A stretch of 64,000 nucleotides of DNA from Agrobacterium rosae. GTDB lineage: Bacteria; Pseudomonadota; Alphaproteobacteria; Rhizobiales; Rhizobiaceae. The notes beneath the pieces are model-generated. The model made no database searches. It saw only the letters and a program-made list of their open reading frames with translations, and was not told where the DNA came from. Positions 20,547 to 29,027 of the stretch are shown here, piece by piece. The stretch lies in assembly GCF_002915175.1 (NCBI RefSeq), contig NZ_NXEJ01000010.1, positions 62,001 through 126,000 of the forward strand. Direction: 5' to 3'. How positions within the stretch are numbered: position 1 is the first letter of the stretch; every line of letters begins with the position of its first letter. The position numbers and the translations under genes were made by a program.

Positions 20547-20783
20547 ATGAAGTTTTCCCTTATAACAATTTGCCTCGCATCGATGGGCCTGCTTAGCAGC
20601 TGCGTCGACGGCCACGGCTATCGTGGCGGTCCGTCGGCCCCACTCGGCCAGTCATGTGGCAACGGCCAAGATGATGTGTCTCACCCCTACGCAGGTCGTT
20701 GCGACTGGCGGCGCGAGAACGGTAGAGACTGGGCGAACAGCGGATCCAGAGACAGTGACTCCGTCTACGTAAGAGGAAGATAG
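20547..20783 (+). CDS. small lipoprotein
   Basis: 78 residues. The N-terminus is a lipoprotein signal peptide with lipobox LLSSC (cysteine at residue 19), so it is predicted to be anchored in the envelope. The mature part is Gly/Asp/Arg-rich without a known domain (DDVSHPYAGRCDWRRENGRD). RBS GGAG precedes the ATG. An EcfG-like promoter just upstream suggests induction in general stress. Confidence 0.7.
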   Translation: MKFSLITICLASMGLLSSCVDGHGYRGGPSAPLGQSCGNGQDDVSHPYAGRCDWRRENGRDWANSGSRDSDSVYVRGR

Positions 20784-21514
20784 CGCCCGGCCTGTGGTGG
20801 GCTAGCTGACTTAGTTAAGGCAAGACAATGCCGTCCGCGGTGTGCGCCGCCTCGACCGTCTCAGCTGGAATCCGACGCATACCGAGTGAAAGGTGAGGAA
20901 AACGTTTTCAATGGCTTCGTGAAGGCTGCCGCCATGTCCATTTGAAATGTCGACGAATACCGATGAACAAATCGCCCGTTTTCGGCAGAGCACCCCAGTA
21001 AAACTTTGTCTTGGCGAGCGACATTTACAGGATGATTGGTGATGCCACGGGACATTCGATCCGGTACGCCGAGATCATCGCCAAAGGTGACGATAGCGTC
21101 ACTGAACTCAAGTTGGTTGACTACCAGCCCCTCCCCCGTGCCTCAAATGCGCCAATGCTTTGACTAATGGTGAATGCCCCGGTTTTTTCAGGACGATATA
21201 GATCGCCGGGACCCCCTTTTCTTTTCAAAGCGGCTGCCCCAAGGGCGGCGGAATGAATGCCGACTATGTGTCATTGCGCACCGATGGTGTGGCCCAAAAT
21301 GATATCTGTCTGAGCCGCGGTCAAATTAGGATTGTCGGCGTCAATGCGAGTAAGTGTTCTCAACGGTTATTCTGGGTTCGAGAACGACGAGAAACTCCTC
21401 GTGGTCCGCTGAATGCTCGAAGAAGCAAGTGCCCACGAGACCACCTTGCTAGAGTGCCAAAAGGTGAGCGCGGGCGACCCTTGGGGCGGCGCAACGCTCA
21501 ACAAGCCCTAAACC
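20784..21514. other. 731 bases without an intact gene
   Basis: Short frames on both strands look protein-like only in patches, for example a minus-strand stretch at about 20830-21030 split between frames (start MSLAKTKFYWGALPKTGDLF). They are interrupted by stops. This is most likely old coding sequence now decayed; no family could be assigned. Confidence 0.4.
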
Positions 21515-22022
21515 GACGAGAGCAATGCGGAGGGTCGCTTTTTCAGGGAGTTCAATCCGATCGACAAGATACCTGAGATAAAACATGACAGTCATGTCAT
21601 CAGCGAGCGGAGCGATCATCGCCCATCTCGCCGATGTCTTTCCGTCGGCGAACCTGGCTCCCTGAACAAATCGAAAGCCGACTATATCGTTAAATGTTCT
21701 TTGCCGCAGCTCCGGTGGAGCAGGCCTTTACCAACAAGCGCGCAGGATTTGTTCCGCTTGCGGAACACGATTTCTTTTTTGGTTATGGAAGCTTCGAGCG
21801 CACGTTGAATCAACTCGAGTTTGCGGTAACACGGCATCCTTTCATCGCGGGTAAACGGTTCACCGCAGCCGACGTCTACGTCGTTTCCATATTGGATGGG
21901 GTCTCGGTTTGGGAACGATCCCTCCGCGGGGGGCGTTCGCGACACACGCTGACAACCTCGTGTCCACAGACGCCTACGAGCGGAGCGTTGAGCTCGACAA
22001 CGCATTGCTTCAGAAAAGCTAA
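21515..22022 (+). pseudogene. glutathione S-transferase, decayed
   Basis: Pieces of one GST are spread over three frames. Around 21545 the thioredoxin-like domain reads FNPIDKIPEIKHD. After a one-base shift comes SGAIIAHLADVFPSANLAP. After another shift (near 21690) the helical domain runs FFAAAPVEQAFTNKRAGF to HPFIAGKRFTAADVYVVS. A last shift gives STDAYERSVELDNALLQKS to the TAA at 22022. The start is missing. At least three frame changes make it clearly inactive. Confidence 0.75.
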
Positions 22023-22205
22023 GCTCGCACCTTTTGGCTGAACCCATGGATGGCGCTCGTCCCTACCCGACTGGTGGTCGGGACGAGCGTCTTTATTCTA
22101 GCTCAGTCAGCGGGGCGTCGAATTGCCGGAACGCGGCTTTCTGTTATGAAAGCACGAACTGATTTGCTCTGCCTCAGAATTACAACGACAGCTTGGAGCG
22201 CTGAT

Positions 22206-22895
22206 ATGAAGACGATCGGAATTCTCGGGGGCATGTCAGTGGCATCCACGCAGACGTACTATCGCGAGATGGCGAGGCTGACGAGAGAAAGACTGGGCGG
22301 TCTGCACTCCCCGGACCTTCTGATTCGATCTGTCGATTTCGACGGGATAGCAAAGCTCCAGGCCTCGTCGGACTGGGACACGGCCGGACAGATTCTCAAT
22401 GCCGAGGCCCGGGCGCTCGAACGTGGCGGAGCGCAGTTGCTGTTGCTTGCGACCAACACAATGCACAAGGTGGCCGACAAGATCGTCGATGGTCTCTCGA
22501 TACCGCTCCTTCACATTGCCGATGCGACCGCTGAGAAAATCTCGGCGCAGGGGCTGAAGCGGCCGGGTCTGATGGCAACCAAGTTCACCATGGAACAATC
22601 CTTCTACACCGACCGCCTCAGAGCCCGCGATTTGATCCCTGTCGTGCCTGACGCAGAAGACAGGGACGAAACGCACCGGATCATCTACGAAGAACTCTGC
22701 CGTGACGTGATCAATGAACGCAGCCGAACTATCTTTGAATCCATCGCCGAGCGACTGGTGGAGGAAGGATGTGACTGCCTGATCCTCGGATGTACCGAAG
22801 TCGGAATGCTGTTGAGCGCGGAGAACGTTTCGGTACCTGTCTTCGACACAACGTTGGTTCACTGCGAGGTGGCACTTTCCGCCGCGATGGCTTGA
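22206..22895 (+). CDS. aspartate/glutamate racemase family protein (YgeA-like)
   Basis: 229 residues from ATG 22206 (MKTIGILGGMSVASTQTYYR). It should interconvert D- and L-forms of an acidic amino acid without cofactor. The fold signatures GGLHSPDLLIRSVDF, ATNTMHKVADKI, MATKFTMEQSFY and LILGCTEVGML align well with E. coli YgeA. The second catalytic cysteine is present (LGCTE), while the first position is threonine (ATNT) rather than cysteine, as recalled for YgeA, which is described as acting from the L-form. The open frame upstream to 22050 is not needed. Confidence 0.82.
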   Translation: MKTIGILGGMSVASTQTYYREMARLTRERLGGLHSPDLLIRSVDFDGIAKLQASSDWDTAGQILNAEARALERGGAQLLLLATNTMHKVADKIVDGLSIPLLHIADATAEKISAQGLKRPGLMATKFTMEQSFYTDRLRARDLIPVVPDAEDRDETHRIIYEELCRDVINERSRTIFESIAERLVEEGCDCLILGCTEVGMLLSAENVSVPVFDTTLVHCEVALSAAMA

Positions 22896-23065
22896 GGTCG
22901 AATGCGCTCGAAGAAGGCAATCGTCTCATCCAGCAATGCGTGGCTATGTAAGTCACCGTGGCCAATGAGACGCAGTTTTTGTTCACCCGTAATGGCAATA
23001 CAGCATTTCTGGTTGAACCTCTCGCCCATGACGACGTTCACGGATGCAACAATGGAGGCCCCGCA

Positions 23066-23482
23066 ATGGCAAGATTGCTCGTCGCCGCTCTAATCGCCCT
23101 CATATCATCTCAGGTGTTTGCAATGGATAGCCTCTCAGAATTGACCTGGAAGAACCGCGCCGTGATCGTCTTCGGCGATGTCCGTGATCACCGGGTAGCA
23201 CAGCAGATAAAGATCCTGACAGATCAACGTTCCGAACTTAGCGAGCGAGACCTCGTTGTAATCGGTGTCTCCGACGACGACGCAAAAGCCTTTTTTGGAT
23301 CAGTCTCAAAACTCGATGCGGTCGCATTACGGCGAGAGGCAGATATCAAGAAAGATCGTTTCCAGGTCATCTTGGTAGGAAAAGACGGCGGCATCAAACT
23401 GCGCAGTGACACCGTCGTGAGCGATCTCGACATGTTTGACGTTATAGATCGCATGCCGATGAGGCGGGCAGAACGCGAATGA
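23066..23482 (+). CDS. secreted DUF4174-like protein
   Basis: 138 residues from ATG 23066, with GGAGG nine bases upstream. The N-terminus is a signal peptide (MARLLVAALIALISSQVFAM). The mature part begins SLSELTWKNRAVIVFGDVRD and has a thioredoxin-like strand order with VILVGKDGGIKLRSDTVVS near the end, as in the DUF4174 family. No CxxC is present, so it is not a disulfide reductase. Role unknown. Confidence 0.7.
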   Translation: MARLLVAALIALISSQVFAMDSLSELTWKNRAVIVFGDVRDHRVAQQIKILTDQRSELSERDLVVIGVSDDDAKAFFGSVSKLDAVALRREADIKKDRFQVILVGKDGGIKLRSDTVVSDLDMFDVIDRMPMRRAERE

Positions 23483-23971
23483 CGCATCCATAGCCTACTG
23501 GTGGGATGTGCGTCGACGGAATGGATCAACGCGATGCCGGTCTGAGACCCAGAGAGACTCGCCGCCTCTCCTCTGTCCTCCGCAAGACAGATATGACAAG
23601 GGTCTTCGCGTTCTATGATCCTGCACTCTCAGTGCGCCCGAGCTGACCTGCGAAAAGCAATGAAAGTTAACCGGAGAGATGGGCTGCATCGATTTTCAGC
23701 GTCGCGATCTGGCCCTCTTTCGACCAGTCGTGCATGATTGTTCCACCGAGCATGCTGGCGAGAGTGCTGTGTAGCAGCTTGCTACCGTAGTGGTTCGACC
23801 GTCAGCGGCTCGGTTCTAGTGACATCGCAGAGCATGTAGCTATGGCTGTCCATCACAAGCTCGTCAGTGCCCACCTCCCATATCCATAGCGCCACCCCCG
23901 CCGCAAAGCCCTGCAGAGCTCGCCGGAGGACCAATCGGAGTGATCGAGTCTGTGGTCTCTGGCCATGGGTG
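23483..23971. other. 489 bases without a supported gene
   Basis: No frame with good coding character or start signal. The right edge runs into a decayed small gene that has a second copy near 34.5 kb. Confidence 0.4.
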
Positions 23972-24188
23972 AGGCCTTTTTGCGCGTTTTGACTGCGTTC
24001 TTGGTGGTCGCTGTCAAACGGTCTTCTTCCTCTTTGTAAGCCTCGCTTCACGCACGCGGCACGTTTTTTTCCTCACGCGATCTGGTCACGTGGTCGATCT
24101 CTTCTACTGCATTCCCACGTCCGAAAAACTGAGATTGCACGTCGCTGAAGGCGAGTTCGGAGTCTTCGCGAGCTTTGCTCTGGGACAT
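23972..24188 (-). pseudogene. decayed small gene, copy 1 of a dispersed repeat
   Basis: From ATG 24188 the minus strand reads MSQSKAREDSELAFSDVQSQ and on through FFGRGNAVEEIDHVTRSREE to an early stop at 24048. In another frame the sequence continues KEEEDRLTATTKNAVKTRKK, which looks like the original C-terminus. About 173 bases (23972-24144) recur at 34489-34662 with roughly 85 percent identity by eye. The protein seems to be a small, charged, helical rhizobial protein of unknown role. Confidence 0.55.
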
Positions 24189-24215
24189 CAAGCCCTCCGT
24201 AGATTTATGCAAACT

Positions 24216-24243
24216 GGAAAAGGCCGGACAATCGTCCGGCCTT
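24216..24243 (-). terminator. rho-independent terminator, probably of cspA
   Basis: On the minus strand AAGGCCGGAC, loop GATT, GTCCGGCCTT and then TT. The perfect 10-bp stem lies about 60 bases after the cspA stop. Confidence 0.75.
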
Positions 24244-24303
24244 CCAAAAATTCTGCTCCTGCGATGCCAGTACATCCGTGATCAAAGCGAAAGCAGTCAA
24301 AAA

Positions 24304-24513
24304 TCATGCGGACTGAAGGTTTGTGGCTGACATCTTGCCCGACTTCTTGTCGCGTTCGAGCTCGTAGCTCAACTTCTGTCCTTCAACGATTTCACGCATT
24401 CCGGCGCGTTCGACAGCCGAGATGTGAACGAAGGCGTCTTCGCCGCCGTTGTCCGGCTGGATAAAGCCGAAGCCTTTGGTGGCGTTAAACCATTTAACTG
24501 TGCCTGTGGTCAT
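24304..24513 (-). CDS. cspA: cold shock protein, CspA family
   Basis: 69 residues from ATG 24513. A single-stranded nucleic acid chaperone with RNP1 (KGFGFIQ) and RNP2 (AFVHIS) intact, start MTTGTVKWFNATKGFGF. The open frame extends 12 codons upstream, but this ATG with the GAGGGTT-type RBS is the family start. Rhizobia have several such genes; which paralogue this is cannot be told. The 255 bases to the next gene probably include a long leader, usual for csp genes. Confidence 0.93.
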   Translation of the reverse strand: MTTGTVKWFNATKGFGFIQPDNGGEDAFVHISAVERAGMREIVEGQKLSYELERDKKSGKMSATNLQSA

Positions 24514-24768
24514 GATGAACCCTCTCAATACGTTGTTGAATGAGTGCAAGGCGTAAAGCCTCGCGGGGAGTGTAACGATAGTTTGAAAGAAAAGTTCGTC
24601 GAGACGCGGTTCAGGCGCGGTAACCGAAGTTCAATAAGCAAAAGATTGATCGGCAATCATTAGATGGATTGAATAAGGCGTCAACATTTAGCTTTGCGTC
24701 TTGTTTTCCGGATTTACAGATTCTAGCTTTTGTCAGGGTGAAGGAAACATGCGGAGAGGTGGTGCTCT

Positions 24769-25272
24769 ATGCAGACAGAAGTTAAAGAAACAAAGCTGTT
24801 AAACCGCTTACTGCGAAAAGTGGCATTTTACTCGTGGTCGATCCCGGAGAACATAATTACCGCCGACAAGACGTTTGGAGAGTTTTACGAGATAGGTGAC
24901 GATGACCTCATCCAAGGGGTCCCAGTGGAACACATCCTTTCGCTTATCGTCGAAGATGATCGCGCGCGCCTGGCTGAGCGCATCCATAGTGTTCTGCTCG
25001 GCGGCACTCCCGCCGTTACGCCTTATCGTATTCTCAGCCCTAGCGGACGGTATAAGTCCCTCGTCAGCATCGGTTCCTGTTCACGCGATGAGGACGGTTT
25101 ACCCGTCACATACTCCGGGATTGTGATGCCTGCCGATGACATGAAAGTACACGAGACAGAGGAAGGGATCGAAGGCCATATTTCCGCAGCGATCACGCTC
25201 GCCCAGCAAAGCGGTAATGAACTTACAGAGCGTTATCTGAAATCCGCACTCCAATCTGTCGTAAAGACATGA
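24769..25272 (+). CDS. PAS-domain protein without output domain
   Basis: 167 residues. The central 100 residues look like a PAS fold (EIGDDDLIQGVPVEHILSLI, VEDDRARLAERIHSVLLGG, then the PAC-like ILSPSGRYKSLVSIGSCSRD). There is no kinase, GGDEF or DNA-binding part, so it may act as a stand-alone sensor or regulator of another protein. The start is ATG 24769; GGAGAGG lies 10-16 bases upstream. Confidence 0.65.
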   Translation: MQTEVKETKLLNRLLRKVAFYSWSIPENIITADKTFGEFYEIGDDDLIQGVPVEHILSLIVEDDRARLAERIHSVLLGGTPAVTPYRILSPSGRYKSLVSIGSCSRDEDGLPVTYSGIVMPADDMKVHETEEGIEGHISAAITLAQQSGNELTERYLKSALQSVVKT

Positions 25273-25396
25273 CCCGGGAATGGCAGTCTAACACTTCCGC
25301 TGCTGTGCGCTGACGGCGACTTGGACGAGAACCGCTGTTGAAATCAAGATCGATGAGACCGTCGCGGCGATCAATATTAGCCCACCGTTCGTAATT

Positions 25397-25677
25397 TCAG
25401 CTTTCGCCCGAAAGCCTCCGTCCATGCGACGGCACCGTCGCTTCGCAGAGGGTCTGCTCACACGCCAAATCTGCCATCGTGAGAGCCAGCATCGCTGCTA
25501 TCTCAAGCCGGTGGGTTGACCATTCGGCGCGGGCATATTCTGCAATGATATTTTTGAAAAACGGAACGTCGCCCTATTCAAGAGGACTTTATCGGGAAAC
25601 GGGATTTCCTCAGCAGCCGCAGAAGCAATACTCACGGCCTCAGCCAGGCTGTCTACGCGGCTTGTCTTATCAGACAT
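25397..25677 (-). pseudogene. P27-type phage terminase small subunit-like gene, frameshifted
   Basis: From ATG 25677 the frame reads MSDKTSRVDSLAEAVSIASA and PDKVLLNRATFRF. At a run of T/A (about 25548) it must shift to FFKNIIAEYARAEWSTHRLE and IAAMLALTMADLACEQ to reach the TGA at 25397. The joined protein resembles the N-terminal half of rhizobial P27-like terminase small subunits. The usual C-terminal half is missing. Family assignment is from recall and moderate. Confidence 0.5.
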
Positions 25678-25803
25678 GCTCAACCCCTTGCACGCGCGCT
25701 CTTGCACGCACGCACGCGGGACCGCCACAAAATCCTCACGTTTCGTTCAGAGGGCATTCACAAAAATGGGAGCTAAATGGCTCATCACAAAGGAGTCATT
25801 GAA

Positions 25804-26103
25804 ATGCGCAAGTTAATCTTCGGTGCGGGAATTATTCTAACCGCGCTCATCGCCAGCGGTGCAAACGCCATGCCTGTTGGCAACCCCTCTGCACCGGCTG
25901 AATCCGTCGTGCACGACGTAGACTATGCATGCGGACGTGGTTTTCGTCTGTCACCACGCGGATATTGCCGCCCCGTTGGACCGCCAAGACACTACGAGCA
26001 AAGATGGGATCGTCGTGACCGCTGGCATGACCGCAGAGAGTGGCGAGATCGCCGAGATCACAGAGAATGGCGTAGCCATCGTGATCGTCGCGACGGCTGG
26101 TAA
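25804..26103 (+). CDS. small secreted Arg/Trp/Asp-rich protein
   Basis: 99 residues from ATG 25804 with RBS AAAGGAG. After a signal peptide (MRKLIFGAGIILTALIASGA, then NAMPVG) comes the segment CGRGFRLSPRGYCRPVG, a pattern seen in many small rhizobial exported proteins. It is followed by a highly charged repetitive tail of DRRD/REWR units. Function unknown; likely periplasmic. A terminator follows directly. Confidence 0.72.
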   Translation: MRKLIFGAGIILTALIASGANAMPVGNPSAPAESVVHDVDYACGRGFRLSPRGYCRPVGPPRHYEQRWDRRDRWHDRREWRDRRDHREWRSHRDRRDGW

Positions 26104-26108
26104 ATCTT

Positions 26109-26426
26109 CTAGGCCCGCTTCAAACGCGGGCCTTTTCTTTTGGCGCGAAACATAAAACCTGTGTTTGGAGTAACATTGCATTTCCCGACCGTCCCTAGGC
26201 AAGTCGATCGTCGACTTTGCGACCACCCCTTGGATGGTAAGGCAGCCGCCTTCATGTCGGGAAACTGATATTTAATCGCATCAAGGTGACACACGACGCG
26301 GCGCGCTAGGTTGCGATCATGGGTCAAGTGCCAGAATGCATGGTCGACGAGCGTTTGTATATTCAACGCTTGAAGGCGATCAGCATCACGCTGACAAGAC
26401 ACGCTGATGAACTTGTAGCGCTTCAT
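26109..26426 (-). CDS. possible hypothetical protein
   Basis: 105 residues from ATG 26426 (MKRYKFISVSCQRDADRLQA), RBS AAGGA. The first 70 residues look natural (LVDHAFWHLTHDRNLARRVV). The last part is antisense to the terminator of the neighbouring gene, so the real stop may have been lost. No family recognised. Confidence 0.3.
   Translation of the reverse strand: MKRYKFISVSCQRDADRLQALNIQTLVDHAFWHLTHDRNLARRVVCHLDAIKYQFPDMKAAALPSKGWSQSRRSTCLGTVGKCNVTPNTGFMFRAKRKGPRLKRA
26111..26138 (+). terminator. rho-independent terminator
   Basis: AGGCCCGC, seven-base loop, GCGGGCCT followed by a T-rich tail, eight bases after the stop at 26103. Confidence 0.85.
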
Positions 26427-26470
26427 AATGTCCTTGCCGTGCAAGCCCTAGATAATATGCTGTACGGGCC

Positions 26471-26872
26471 ATGATGATCGATGCCACGCACCTCAAAGCG
26501 GATCGCACTGCAGCCAGCCTGATAAACAAAGACGAACCAAAGGCGGCCTGAACTCCAAACTGAATGCCGTCTGCGATGGAGAATGAAGGCCTCTAGTCCT
26601 ACTTTTGAGCGGAGGCCAGATAGGCGATTACAAAGGGGCGACACATGATGCGTGTCCCCAAAAGCGAGGACGTTGCTGGCGGACGAGGGCTACGACGCCG
26701 ACTGGTTTCACGCCGCCTTAGCCGAGCGCAAGATCGACGCCTGCCCTTCGCCGTCCAACCAGGGAAGTGCCCGTCTCGCACGATCCTGTTCTCTACAGGA
26801 AACGCCACAAAATAGAGAACCTGTGCGGCATTTTCATCAGCGGCATTTTTATCTGCCGGCTCTGATTTTATG
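26471..26872 (+). pseudogene. IS5-family transposase remnant
   Basis: Scattered pieces of an IS5-type DDE transposase: MMIDATHLKADRTAASL (DDE core start), TKGGLNSKLNAVCDG, then RTLLADEGYDADWFHAALAE followed by RKIDACPSPSNQ. They lie in different frames with stops between and no complete ends. The catalytic aspartates are partly kept, but the gene is dead. Confidence 0.75.
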
Positions 26873-26892
26873 AGGCCTGAGCGTAACGGAAC

Positions 26893-26924
26893 AAAAAAGG
26901 CCGGGGCGAAACCGCACCGACCTT
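26893..26924 (-). terminator. rho-independent terminator of the 27028-28184 operon
   Basis: On the minus strand AAGGTCGGTGCG, GTTT, CGCCCCGGCCTT with one mismatch and a T6 tail, about 105 bases beyond the stop at 27028. Confidence 0.75.
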
Positions 26925-27027
26925 CCTGCCGCTTGTCATCTTCTGCCAGTACATCCGTAGTCAGTGCGCAAGCTACTTGGCACTAAGAATGCGCAGAGTC
27001 CCGTATGGTTCCGCCTCCGCATCGATC

Positions 27028-28110
27028 CTACTTTCGATACGCGAGGCCGCCCCAAACGCGACCCTCGTCCCGGTGGCGCCCACCGTGTACAGCGCCAATA
27101 TAAGCTGCTGCTGCGGCTACGAGCGAAGATGCCGCAAGAAGAAACGCTGTGAGAATACCGGTTATCCGGGCTTTCTCGGCCGCATCTGCGGCTGCAGTCT
27201 TGGCGTCCTGCACAGTCTTTTCGGCTTGGGCTGTCAGTTCGTTAACCTTGTTTTGAGCTTCATCAACGCGCTGTTGCGCTGCTGCACGAACGGCCTGAAC
27301 ACGCTCCACAGTCTGGTTCACGCGGGTCTGCGCATCTGCCTGAGGTATGCCTGTGCGTGCAGCGACCTGATTAGCCATCCATGCTTTATCCGCATCGGAT
27401 ATTTCGCCCGTCGACAGCAGATTGCTCAGTATTCCGCCGGCTTGGCGCTGGAAATCACCACTGTTAGGATCGGCATTCAGTGCAGGTGTATCTGTCCGCA
27501 GCAAAGTGTCGGTGAAGTATTCGATCGGGTTTGCTTTGAGACCCTGTGGTAACGACTGCTCAATGCTTGGAGCGGCGGCCTGACCAGCGCCCTGGGCGAG
27601 ACCACCAAGGGCATTACCAGCGCCTGAAACGACTCCGCCAGCCAACTGACCGACGCCCTGCGCCGCGCCACCGACCGCCGAGCCAGTAGCCTCAACTGCG
27701 GTCTGAGCAACGCTCCCGACGGCCTTCACGCCGCCCGAAACCACGCTGAGCGCAAGAAAAGCGGATACGACCGTGCCGATGCCCCACACGACCAAACCAT
27801 TGATTCCGTCTCGAGTCGTAAGCTCATCTCGGCTTGCGGAGCCTCCAACTGGGCGTCTCATGCGACCGGTGATGTAACCACCAAGCATGTATGACGCCAC
27901 CATGGACAGGACCACAAAAAGGCCAGTTACGATGAGCCATGTAATGCTGAGTTCGCCGCCGTTGTCGGCAGAGATTGCGTTTAAGCCCAGTCCGCCAGCG
28001 AACGCGGTGAATACCGCCACAGTGCCGGAGGCGATGGCCGTACCGGCAAAAATTGCAGGCCAGTCAACGAAGCTGCGGTTCGGGTTCTCGATCAATGTAG
28101 ATTCTACCAT
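27028..28110 (-). CDS. membrane protein with Ala/Gly-rich coiled-coil region (PhnA-like type)
   Basis: 360 residues from ATG 28110. Three membrane helices occupy about 15-145 (SFVDWPAIFAGTAIASGTVA, WLIVTGLFVVLSMVASYMLG and GLVVWGIGTVVSAFLALSVV). A Gly/Ala-rich stretch, an acidic middle and a coiled coil (about 265-315, VQAVRAAAQQRVDEAQNKVN) follow, and a last membrane helix lies near residues 320-345. Rhizobial relatives are labelled PhnA-like without evidence for phosphonate work. The ATG overlaps the stop of the 24-residue gene (TGATG), so translation is coupled. Confidence 0.75.
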   Translation of the reverse strand: MVESTLIENPNRSFVDWPAIFAGTAIASGTVAVFTAFAGGLGLNAISADNGGELSITWLIVTGLFVVLSMVASYMLGGYITGRMRRPVGGSASRDELTTRDGINGLVVWGIGTVVSAFLALSVVSGGVKAVGSVAQTAVEATGSAVGGAAQGVGQLAGGVVSGAGNALGGLAQGAGQAAAPSIEQSLPQGLKANPIEYFTDTLLRTDTPALNADPNSGDFQRQAGGILSNLLSTGEISDADKAWMANQVAARTGIPQADAQTRVNQTVERVQAVRAAAQQRVDEAQNKVNELTAQAEKTVQDAKTAAADAAEKARITGILTAFLLAASSLVAAAAAYIGAVHGGRHRDEGRVWGGLAYRK

Positions 28111-28184
28111 CAACGTAGCCCCAACAGAGAGAGAACGAACAGGACGACAACGACCAGTCCCACCAGATAAATGATCGAGTTCAT
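28110..28184 (-). CDS. 24-residue single-span membrane peptide
   Basis: ATG 28184 to TGA 28110-28112, 24 residues: MNSIIYLVGLVVVVLFVLSL then LGLR. Nearly the whole peptide is one hydrophobic helix with a C-terminal arginine, so it should sit in the inner membrane. A strong RBS (AGGAGA) lies 6-11 bases before the start. Its stop overlaps the next start by one base, so it is translated with the larger membrane protein and may be a subunit or regulator of it. Confidence 0.65.
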   Translation of the reverse strand: MNSIIYLVGLVVVVLFVLSLLGLR

Positions 28185-28299
28185 GAAGGTCTCCTCTAAA
28201 AAAATTAGTCCTAACGACGCAGCTAATCCTAAAGACGTTTAACGCTTCCCGCACGCAACGGGCAGCGCAGCCCGACCGACTGCGTTTTGGCAACACCTA

Positions 28300-28324
28300 A
28301 ACACTCTCAGGAGCACATCGTTCC
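28300..28324 (-). promoter_or_regulatory. EcfG-type promoter for the 28184-27028 operon
   Basis: On the minus strand GGAAC, 17 bases, GTT. Transcription would start near 28290, giving a leader of about 105 bases before the 24-residue gene. Confidence 0.6.
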
Positions 28325-28939
28325 GCCAAAAAATAACCAGCTATTTCTGGCCCGATATTCGTCTCTATGCCGCCCTGACAAACACCGTCATCTCACGCCT
28401 GACCGGATCATGCCCTTCCTCTCGACAAGCGCGCTTTTCTTCGTCTGTGTCGTGACCGGGCTATCCGCCCGCTTCCGCTGCGACCCGTCGTCCATGTCGA
28501 GGATCACGGCAAGGGCCGCAGCATTGCCAACCCGGTTCTTGGCCTTGGGTGATTTCTTGTAATCTCAAGATTTCACGGCGGCCACGATGGCCTTCCGCTG
28601 GGCGTTCGTAAGCTTGCCGGCGACTTCCTCGGTGCTTGCCCGCCACTACTCCGTCACCACGGGCGCGAAGTCCTACGGCCTTGCAAGCCCTACACCATTG
28701 CCCAGCGGCGAGACACGAGGTCCAAGCGTTAACTTGCTTAGCACTTCGCAGGCCCTAGTGGACACTAATCTTCAATGATTTCTAGTTGTTAAGAATGCCG
28801 TTTTAACTCAAATGGTTTACTGCCCAGGTAGAGCTTTCAAAACTGATTATTGCCCATTTTTGATAAATCTTACCTCGTCACTGTTGTCGACATCAGCGTT
28901 GTATCGTTTGGGAAGAACGGCCTAAGTTTCGTTGCTATT
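28325..28939. other. 615 bases without an intact gene
   Basis: A minus-strand trace at about 28430-28640 reads TEEVAGKLTNAQRKAIVAAV and, after a stop, KNRVGNAAALAVILDMDDGS, suggesting a decayed small gene of unknown family. The rest, up to the promoter at 28940, shows nothing. Confidence 0.35.
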
Positions 28940-28964
28940 GGAACTTGCCCTGCCGACATTCGTT
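28940..28964 (+). promoter_or_regulatory. EcfG-type promoter for the SLC13-type transporter
   Basis: GGAAC, 17 bases, GTT (with C before GTT). It is 63 bases upstream of the ATG at 29028. Confidence 0.6.
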
Positions 28965-29027
28965 TTAAATGGCGTTTTCCATAACGTTTGGTTGTCGCAT
29001 ATACGCTAGCCTCCTTTTCGGTATGAC

